Source: Deltaproteobacteria bacterium (GTDB lineage Bacteria > UBA10199 > JACPAL01). Taken from it: a stretch of 64,000 bases of DNA. The DNA lies in contig JACPAK010000001.1 in assembly GCA_016180845.1 (NCBI GenBank), forward strand, positions 737,707-801,706, given 5' to 3'. The translations under genes were made by a program, and so were the position numbers. Positions 33,633 to 39,267 of the stretch are shown here, piece by piece; positions within the stretch are counted from its first letter, which is position 1; each line of letters opens with the position of its first letter. The notes under the pieces are model-generated. The model made no database searches and was not told the DNA's origin. It saw only the letters and a program-made list of their open reading frames with translations.

Positions 33633-34016
33633 TTAATAGATATCCAGATTTTCCTTTTTTTTGATTTCTCGATAGATCTTCGTCCATGAGGGGTTAAAAA
33701 AAAGCGCCTTATCGTCAACCATGATGTGGTGAGGTGGTTTTCCCAGGTGAAGTTCGTGGAATTTAAACCCCCATTTTTTCAACTGTCGGTAGGTCATCTG
33801 ATATCCCATTTGATAGGTTTTTTCTCTGTCTCCGTTATAGCGTCCCATATAGCGGGCCGTAAAAAAGATAATTTTAAATCCTTCCTCGTAGAGCTTATTG
33901 ACGATTTTTTTTGCCTCAGGGAAGGGGCGGGCAAATTCGTATTCACCGCGTGTCTGCTCACAAATAGTGCCGTCAATGTCGAAACAGATTGTTTTTTTTG
34001 TAGAAATTCTACGCAA
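33633..34016 (-). CDS. Small HAD-superfamily phosphatase of capsule-cluster type
   Basis: 127 residues starting from TTG at 34016. The HAD nucleophile motif FDIDGT is at about 11-16, FTARY holds motif II, and IMVDDKA near 98 holds the acidic pair of motif IV. Small HAD proteins like this are found next to capsule and LPS sugar genes. It lacks the zinc-binding Cys cluster of GmhB, so it is not an obvious replacement, although it could supply the missing heptose-bisphosphate phosphatase step. The TTG start lies inside the ops element, and the frame continues upstream to a UGA that closes the 16-residue leader frame. Confidence 0.78.
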   Translation of the reverse strand: MRRISTKKTICFDIDGTICEQTRGEYEFARPFPEAKKIVNKLYEEGFKIIFFTARYMGRYNGDREKTYQMGYQMTYRQLKKWGFKFHELHLGKPPHHIMVDDKALFFNPSWTKIYREIKKKENLDIY

Positions 34017-34025
34017 GCTACCGCC
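34013..34025 (-). promoter_or_regulatory. ops-like element (RfaH recruitment site)
   Basis: The minus strand reads GGCGGTAGCTTGC, which differs from the enterobacterial ops consensus GGCGGTAGCGTGC at one base. It lies 64 bases downstream of the stop of the RfaH-like gene and at the first codon of the first enzyme gene of a 34-kb operon, exactly where a pause site for loading an antiterminator would be expected. The strand agrees with transcription. Ops function outside gamma-proteobacteria is inference here. Confidence 0.75.
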
Positions 34026-34031
34026 CGTGAA

Positions 34032-34082
34032 TCATTTAAGATTCTTTAAATATTTCATCAACTTAGCGGCTTTTTGAGCCAT
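34032..34082 (-). CDS. Possible 16-residue leader peptide
   Basis: An ATG at 34082 with AAAGG four bases upstream opens a 16-codon frame, MAQKAAKLMKYLKNLK, ending in UGA at 34034-34032, seven bases before the ops-like element. It is basic and amphipathic. It is in frame with the HAD gene, which starts at TTG five codons after the UGA. It could be a translated leader that couples ribosomes to RNA polymerase pausing at ops, or a chance frame; the good ribosome-binding site is the main support. Confidence 0.4.
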   Translation of the reverse strand: MAQKAAKLMKYLKNLK

Positions 34083-34089
34083 CAAACCT

Positions 34090-34569
34090 TTAGGCAACCT
34101 TTTCCAACTCGGTATATTTCAGATCGGCACGCATACAGTTATTGAACCATTTAAAAAGGACACGAACCCGACCCGAGGCAGAGATATTTTTCTCAATAAT
34201 TCCAATTAAATCCATCAGCATCCCCCGCTTGACCCGGACCTCGATCCCTTCCTTGAAGAGGAGGTCCTGTTCAATGAGCGAACCATCTCGAGTTTTTTCA
34301 CGGAGGGTATCAACAATAGTTTCGGGAATAGGTACCGGTCCATCTGCACTCCCGAGAATTCTCGAAACTCCGCGGGTGAAGCGGATATTTTGAAAGGTCC
34401 TCGCATTACTAAAATCCGTCTTGATGAAAAGGTAGGAGGGGAACAACGGTTTTTGCGACGCCATCACCTTAATCTTCGGGGAAAAAAGCTCAAAGGAGGA
34501 GAGACAGAGTCTCTTGAGGACCTGGTCTTCCTTCTTTGGCTTCGTTTGGAGAACATACCAACGACTCAT
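34090..34569 (-). CDS. RfaH/NusG-like (NusG-SP) transcription antiterminator
   Basis: 159 residues. The N-terminal NGN domain is recognisable (WYVLQTKPKKEDQVL, LFPSYLFIK, FTRGVSRILG), and a KOW-like C-terminal domain follows (VRVKRGMLMDLIGIIE). This is the length and layout of specialised NusG paralogues (RfaH, LoaP, UpxY) encoded at the head of long polysaccharide operons, rather than of housekeeping NusG. It is co-transcribed with the MarR-like regulator (4-base overlap). An ops-like site 64 bases downstream supports an RfaH-like mode: loading at a paused polymerase and suppressing termination through the operon. Confidence 0.9.
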   Translation of the reverse strand: MSRWYVLQTKPKKEDQVLKRLCLSSFELFSPKIKVMASQKPLFPSYLFIKTDFSNARTFQNIRFTRGVSRILGSADGPVPIPETIVDTLREKTRDGSLIEQDLLFKEGIEVRVKRGMLMDLIGIIEKNISASGRVRVLFKWFNNCMRADLKYTELEKVA

Positions 34570-35093
34570 ACCTCACTCCCCAACCTTTCCAATACGTTGA
34601 TGACGCCCCCCTTGAACCCTTGATCGATCGGATCGGCCGATATCTTCAGGACAACTGCACGAGGTTGGACAGAATGTTCAGTACCTAAGGTGACAGGGGC
34701 CTCCACCAGGCAATTCTTGAAGGTCGTCTCGACAAACTCACGCAAATCCCCATTCCCATGGATCGAGAAGTAATTGAAGCCGGCCTGATAAAGATCGAGG
34801 AGAAGCTTCACCAACTCTTTTTCAATTTCTTTGTAATTCCGTATAGTTGTATTCAATTTCTGATAAGATCTCTTGGTCGTAATTTCAACCCCTTCCGGAG
34901 TCAGGAGGTACTTGATTTTTCGCTTATTAACGCGAGCTGTATTAATATATCCATCTTCTACGAATTTCTTAATGGTGACATTGATAAGCCCAAGGGAAAT
35001 CCCTGATTTTCTAGCAAGTTCCCGTTGAGAAATGGTCGGTTGCCTGGAAATATCATTAAGAATTGCTAAATCTCTGTTACTCAAGTCTGCCAT
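34566..35093 (-). CDS. MarR-type winged-helix regulator of the EPS-associated class with a C-terminal extension
   Basis: 175 residues. Residues 5-75 form a winged helix (TISQRELARKSGISLGLIN is the recognition region; KYLLTPEGVEI the wing and end). This half is like the EPS-associated MarR-family regulators found at the start of polysaccharide clusters. The roughly 80-residue C-terminal part (HGNGDLREFVE, VVLKISADP) is an unfamiliar domain that might sense a sugar nucleotide or another cofactor. It is the promoter-proximal gene of the 35-kb operon. Two tandem GAACGTTC palindromes just upstream of its start suggest self-repression. Confidence 0.82.
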   Translation of the reverse strand: MADLSNRDLAILNDISRQPTISQRELARKSGISLGLINVTIKKFVEDGYINTARVNKRKIKYLLTPEGVEITTKRSYQKLNTTIRNYKEIEKELVKLLLDLYQAGFNYFSIHGNGDLREFVETTFKNCLVEAPVTLGTEHSVQPRAVVLKISADPIDQGFKGGVINVLERLGSEV

Positions 35094-35109
35094 ATGGATG
35101 TTTTTAAGT

Positions 35110-35131
35110 TATGAACGTTCTATGAACGTTC
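35110..35131. promoter_or_regulatory. Tandem operator: two copies of TATGAACGTTC
   Basis: The 11-mer TATGAACGTTC is repeated head to tail (35110-35120 and 35121-35131). Each copy contains the perfect palindrome GAACGTTC. The pair lies between the predicted minus-strand -10 (35142-35147) and the regulator start, at about +4 to +25, where a bound repressor would block transcription. One more GAACGTTC lies upstream of the collagen-like gene (58064-58071). Confidence 0.65.
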
Positions 35132-35141
35132 GAGGGGCGAA

Positions 35142-35170
35142 CCTATATTCAATATCTTTTGGGTCCGCAA
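35142..35170 (-). promoter_or_regulatory. Predicted sigma-70-type promoter of the polysaccharide operon
   Basis: On the minus strand TTGCGG (35170-35165) and TATAGG (35147-35142) are separated by 17 bases. The start point would fall near 35135, giving a leader of about 42 bases with no clear Shine-Dalgarno sequence before the regulator ATG at 35093. The tandem operator sits just downstream of the -10. Confidence 0.5.
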
Positions 35171-35223
35171 GCGAAAATACAGTTAAAATGGAGAAAAATG
35201 TTTAGTGACCGAACATTATTCGT

Positions 35224-35252
35224 TTGACAAAAAAAAGAATGGTTAGTAGAGA
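35224..35252 (+). promoter_or_regulatory. Predicted sigma-70-type promoter of the SLBB export gene
   Basis: TTGACA at 35224-35229 is a perfect -35 box. A weak TAGAGA at 35247-35252 follows after 17 bases. Transcription would start near 35259, about 23 bases before the ATG at 35282, which has AAGGGA upstream. The rest of the 188-bp divergent gap is AT-rich and holds the operator and opposite promoter listed separately. Confidence 0.5.
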
Positions 35253-35281
35253 TCGCCACCAATTTTTTAAGGGAAACTTCT

Positions 35282-36403
35282 ATGAGGACACGCTCGGCGT
35301 ATTTAAAAAAAACTATTTTACTTCTGATAGTTAGCTTGATTTCTTGGAATCAACCTCTCTATACACAGATGAGCCACAGCGCCGCTAAGGCAGCCACACA
35401 GAACGCGCAGAACGATTCCCGTATAGAAGGAAGCAGTTTTGGTAGTAAAGAGGATAAAGGGAGTTCTTCACTCCCCGGCTTTGGTGGCTATCCTGTGTTT
35501 CAGGAGTCGACCTACGGTGGTTTGACCTATCAGGTTCATGTCTTGGGGGAGGTTAGTAAACCGGGGACCTATCGGGTTCCAGCCTCAACCCGCCTCGCGG
35601 AGGTCCTTCAAAAAGCCGAATCGATAACGGAACGTGGTTCACAACGCCGTATTCAGATACGCCGCAAAGAAGGGGGAACCCGGGAAGTCGATTTCCTATC
35701 CTTTACGATGTTTGGCAATCTCGATGCAAACCCCTATCTACTTGACAACGATGTTGTTTTTATCCCTTTAAGACAAAAGGTAGTTCAAATAGCGGGCCCT
35801 GTCAAAAGACCCGGTAGCTATGAGATAAAAAATGAAAAGACATTGAAGGATCTTGTTGACCTTGGTGGAGGATTCACTCCAGGGGTTGGGAATCCGGCGA
35901 TGGTGAAGATTATTCGTTTTAATCACGGCGTCAAGGAAGTGCTTGAGGTGGAGAATGTTCCAGAGAACCGGGAGAAGTTTGAGATTGAGAATGCGGACGT
36001 TGTCGTCATTCCTCACATCCTGACCGAGGACAAGAAGTTTGATTACAACCTTGCCAACCTGCCGGGTGACAACGCCCTCTTCTACCCCTCTTATGAGGAG
36101 AGGATCTTTGTCTTGGGCGCTGTGGGTGTGCCGGGGCCTTATCCCTATAGCCCCTACTATGGTACTCGACAATATCTGACCCTGGCGGGGGGGCTGACGA
36201 AGCTTGCTAAGAGGAGGAAGATAGTTGTCTTGACAACGGATGGCAGACGGATAAAGGCAAAGGATGACACGTCAATCAATCCGGGTGATTCGATTATCGT
36301 CCCCGAAAAATATATGGCACCGGAGAGTTTGTTGTCTCTAGTCCTTGGTATTTCTACTTCTGCCCTTGGGATTACAACAACGGTTTTGACCCTTACGAGA
36401 TAA
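35282..36403 (+). CDS. Polysaccharide export protein with SLBB domains (Wza-related)
   Basis: 373 residues. An N-terminal signal sequence without a lipobox Cys precedes three SLBB-type beta-grasp repeats with the pattern VLGEVSKPGTYRV (near 90), IAGPVKRPGSYEI (near 170) and VLGAVGVPGPYPY (near 280). The C-terminus is a hydrophobic segment (LVLGISTSALGI). The N-terminal poly-export (PES) domain that forms the ring base of Wza is not evident, so this is either a shortened exporter or an accessory periplasmic ring. It is followed after 28 bases by the Wzz-like gene. Confidence 0.82.
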   Translation: MRTRSAYLKKTILLLIVSLISWNQPLYTQMSHSAAKAATQNAQNDSRIEGSSFGSKEDKGSSSLPGFGGYPVFQESTYGGLTYQVHVLGEVSKPGTYRVPASTRLAEVLQKAESITERGSQRRIQIRRKEGGTREVDFLSFTMFGNLDANPYLLDNDVVFIPLRQKVVQIAGPVKRPGSYEIKNEKTLKDLVDLGGGFTPGVGNPAMVKIIRFNHGVKEVLEVENVPENREKFEIENADVVVIPHILTEDKKFDYNLANLPGDNALFYPSYEERIFVLGAVGVPGPYPYSPYYGTRQYLTLAGGLTKLAKRRKIVVLTTDGRRIKAKDDTSINPGDSIIVPEKYMAPESLLSLVLGISTSALGITTTVLTLTR

Positions 36404-36431
36404 ATATATTATGGAAAGTGGGAGAGAATCA

Positions 36432-37619
36432 ATGGAACAAGAAATCAGTTTATCTGGTTATGTACGAATTGCCTTACGCTACAAGAAAATAATTTTTGGT
36501 TGTGTTGGTTTTGTGACAGCTGCATCGATTATCATCAGCCTCATGTTACCCAAGTCATTTAAGGCCCTGGGGACGATCTATCCTGTCGGTGGAAAGTCGG
36601 TGGGAAGTTTCATGTCAAGTGCTCAGATGGGCTTATTGGGATTTCTTGCTGGGGCTGGTGGGGCCAATACCTCTGTGAACCAGATCTTGGCTGTCCTGAA
36701 GAGTCGCGCCCTCGCTGAAAAAGTTATTAAAAAGCATGACCTTTTGAAGATTCTCTATCCACAATATTGGAACAAAAAAGAACTTCGTTGGAAGGTTGCG
36801 GAAAATGAATTGCCGGGGACAGAAGTGGCTATTAATCTTCTTTTGACAAAAGTCTCCTTTAAGGAGGACAGGAAGAGCCAGTTGGTCGAGATCGAATCTG
36901 AAGTGGAGAACCCTGAGTTGGCAGCCAAGTTGGTTAATATTTATATTGAAGAACTCGCGGATCATATTCGTGAGAGTGTATTTTCGTCTGCAAAGCGAAA
37001 CCGTATTTTCATTGAAACCCAGTTAGCACGGAACAACCGAGATCTCTTGGAGTCAGGTAAAGAATTGTCCGATTTTTATGGAGCCAAGAAGATTTCGAAT
37101 GTTGATGCTAAAGTAGATGTGGATATCTCCACACAGGAAGACTTTGCCCTGCTTAAAGAGATAGGTGCTCCTGAAATAAAGGAGAGGGAGGAGAAAGCCG
37201 ACAACTCGACTATTCCTTCTCTTTTGGCTGGTGTTTCCAATGCCTATGCAGGCATAGAAAAGGCAGATGAATTACAACAAGAAGTAAAAAAAATAGATGA
37301 GAAAATCAAAAATGCCCGAATTGTTTCTGATGTTCCCCAGCAGGTTTATTTGCAGTACCTCACATACAAGAGAGAACTTTTGGGCCAAGTGAATTCACTT
37401 CTGACACAACAGTATGAGATGGCGAAAATTGATGAAACAAAAGAAGAGTTAAATTTTCAGATCATTGACTGGGCAAGGATTCCTACGAAAAAGGATAAGC
37501 CCAATCGAATGCAGTTTGTTATCGTTTTCTTTTTTCTCTCCCTCATCCTCTCACTCACCTACGTCTTCCTGAAGGACTATGCTGAATCAAAGATGGGAAA
37601 AGTTTCAGTGAGAAGCTAA
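36432..37619 (+). CDS. Wzz-type chain-length determinant / polysaccharide co-polymerase
   Basis: 395 residues from ATG 36432, preferred because GGGAGAG precedes it, whereas an ATG 21 bases upstream has no site. It has the two-helix topology of the family: helix 1 at about 20-42, a long periplasmic coiled-coil-rich region, and helix 2 near the C-terminus after the Pro-rich KDKPNRMQ. No Walker motifs or tyrosine-kinase domain follow, so it is a kinase-free co-polymerase. Its last 65 bases overlap the 3' end of the convergent wzi gene. Confidence 0.85.
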   Translation: MEQEISLSGYVRIALRYKKIIFGCVGFVTAASIIISLMLPKSFKALGTIYPVGGKSVGSFMSSAQMGLLGFLAGAGGANTSVNQILAVLKSRALAEKVIKKHDLLKILYPQYWNKKELRWKVAENELPGTEVAINLLLTKVSFKEDRKSQLVEIESEVENPELAAKLVNIYIEELADHIRESVFSSAKRNRIFIETQLARNNRDLLESGKELSDFYGAKKISNVDAKVDVDISTQEDFALLKEIGAPEIKEREEKADNSTIPSLLAGVSNAYAGIEKADELQQEVKKIDEKIKNARIVSDVPQQVYLQYLTYKRELLGQVNSLLTQQYEMAKIDETKEELNFQIIDWARIPTKKDKPNRMQFVIVFFFLSLILSLTYVFLKDYAESKMGKVSVRS

Positions 37620-39267
37620 GTTTGAGATTGTTTCTGTCATCTCCAGCGACAAAGCCGAAATCATTGACCCTTTCATAACCAAATCCAATTTTTGCTTCTA
37701 ATCCATTTCTTATTTCTTTGGAAATATTGTTTTGAATTCGCCATCTTTGTTCTGATGGATTGTCCTGTCTTTTTAAAATATCCAGAATGCTGCTTCCCTC
37801 AGTTATCGTTGTAAAGAGATCACTATCTCTCCACTCATAGGCAACGCTCAGGTTATAGGAATAATAGTCGGGGAGGTCGATTTGGAGCAGGGCTGTGGCG
37901 CTATCACTATCTGGGCCTGTATTGGCACCCAACATCTTTTGGTTGAGGGTAAAACCGGACAGATACTGAGTATGCCGATAGGTTAGGGCAGGGATATGCC
38001 GATATTCCAGCCTTAGGTCTGTGGAACCGGAGGAGGAGAGCCTCGGGATGTAAAATCCGGTTAAGTAGGTAGCATCATCCTGCAAAAGGACGTCGATTTC
38101 GGTATTGGTATCATCGAATCCAGCTTCTACATAAAAAGCAGAATTTCGAAGAGGTGGAATAACAACCCTCGCTTCTCCACTGAAAAGGCGATTTGTGAAC
38201 GCTCCCTGGTGTCGATTGCCAGTGGCGGTGCTCAGAATCCCCGTGTATTCTCCGATCGCTTCCATCGGTGTTGGATCATCTGCGCCGTTGCCTCCCATCA
38301 TCACCACATGGTTGAGGGAGATCTCGAAAAAAGTGACGGGTAGAAGCGAAACTCTATATCCCGACAGGATGGCGTGCGGAAATTCACGCTCCGGTCCCAT
38401 ATCCGCAAAAAAAAGCTGAAAGGTCGTCGGACCGACATATTTCAAAAAACCTGGTAAATAAAAAGGAGAGATCGTTCCCGCCTTAAGCATGTCGAGGGGT
38501 CGTGCGTTATCGGAAAGAATCAGTCCTCCATGGGGACTCTGCCCCCAGATCAGCTCATCACGACCGACTTCAAGCTCCAGATTTTTATAGGCAACCTTCC
38601 CATAGAGTTTTTGTGCGAGCAGATTCAGGTCTGATGACCCTGTGTTGGGGGCCAAGGCCTCAACTTGAGGTTCCGCATAGAGTGAGAAATATTTTGACAA
38701 TTTTACCCAATGGGTTGTTTCAAGTCTCAAGCTGTTTCCATCAACAAAGTGTTTTCCATTCTGATTCTCGACGAATGGATTTATAGTGGCATCAATCTGC
38801 CCCAAGCCGTTGGATGTTGGAACCAACCGGGAGGGACTATCAAGAAGCGTGTAATCGAACTGAGCCGTTTCTAGAGGACGAATAATAATCTTGGGGGATT
38901 CTCCTTCTAGGGTTCCGAGGTCGATGAGTTCCTGTCGAAACCTGCTTTGTAATTTGGTCAATAGGCGATCGATCGTTATCCAAACAGTTTGTCTTGCCTC
39001 TTCACTGGGGATCTCCTTTCGGTTTTCTATCGCCCTTGCTAAAATCCTCGCAATCTCGCTCCGACTCCAAGGACGTTGAGACAGAATAACTTCTTTGACG
39101 AGTCCAACGGCCATTAGCTTATCGATCTCCCGGTAAACAGGATCTTCGATCGGGACATTTGGTGTGCTGTCACTCAAGAGGGGTGGTGAAATAAAGACCA
39201 AGGCGACCAGGATAAAGAGGCGTTTAAGCAAGGGATTAAGAAGTGGGGGATTCATCAAAAGTTTCAA
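37555..39267 (-). CDS. Wzi-family capsule assembly outer-membrane protein
   Basis: 570 residues with a short N-terminal signal sequence (LLKRLFILVALVFISPPLLS). Conserved Wzi motifs are visible: ELIWGQSPHGGLILSDNARP, FLKYVGP, FFADMGPEREFP. Alternating hydrophobic strands run to the end. A typical barrel would stop after LSFSLKLF, yet 13 further residues follow; these are coded within the 65-base overlap with wzz on the opposite strand. Wzi proteins bind capsule or polysaccharide at the cell surface. The start overlaps the MMPL gene by 32 bases. Confidence 0.85.
   Translation of the reverse strand: MKLLMNPPLLNPLLKRLFILVALVFISPPLLSDSTPNVPIEDPVYREIDKLMAVGLVKEVILSQRPWSRSEIARILARAIENRKEIPSEEARQTVWITIDRLLTKLQSRFRQELIDLGTLEGESPKIIIRPLETAQFDYTLLDSPSRLVPTSNGLGQIDATINPFVENQNGKHFVDGNSLRLETTHWVKLSKYFSLYAEPQVEALAPNTGSSDLNLLAQKLYGKVAYKNLELEVGRDELIWGQSPHGGLILSDNARPLDMLKAGTISPFYLPGFLKYVGPTTFQLFFADMGPEREFPHAILSGYRVSLLPVTFFEISLNHVVMMGGNGADDPTPMEAIGEYTGILSTATGNRHQGAFTNRLFSGEARVVIPPLRNSAFYVEAGFDDTNTEIDVLLQDDATYLTGFYIPRLSSSGSTDLRLEYRHIPALTYRHTQYLSGFTLNQKMLGANTGPDSDSATALLQIDLPDYYSYNLSVAYEWRDSDLFTTITEGSSILDILKRQDNPSEQRWRIQNNISKEIRNGLEAKIGFGYERVNDFGFVAGDDRNNLKLSFSLKLFPSLIQHSPSGRRR

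Noticed and set aside
33633-34016. The small HAD protein as GmhB
   Set aside because: It lacks the GmhB zinc-binding Cys motif and is too short (127 against about 190 residues).
34032-34034. UGA between the leader frame and the HAD gene read as selenocysteine
   Set aside because: No SECIS-like hairpin or selenoprotein context is visible, and HAD proteins of this type normally start near the later TTG.
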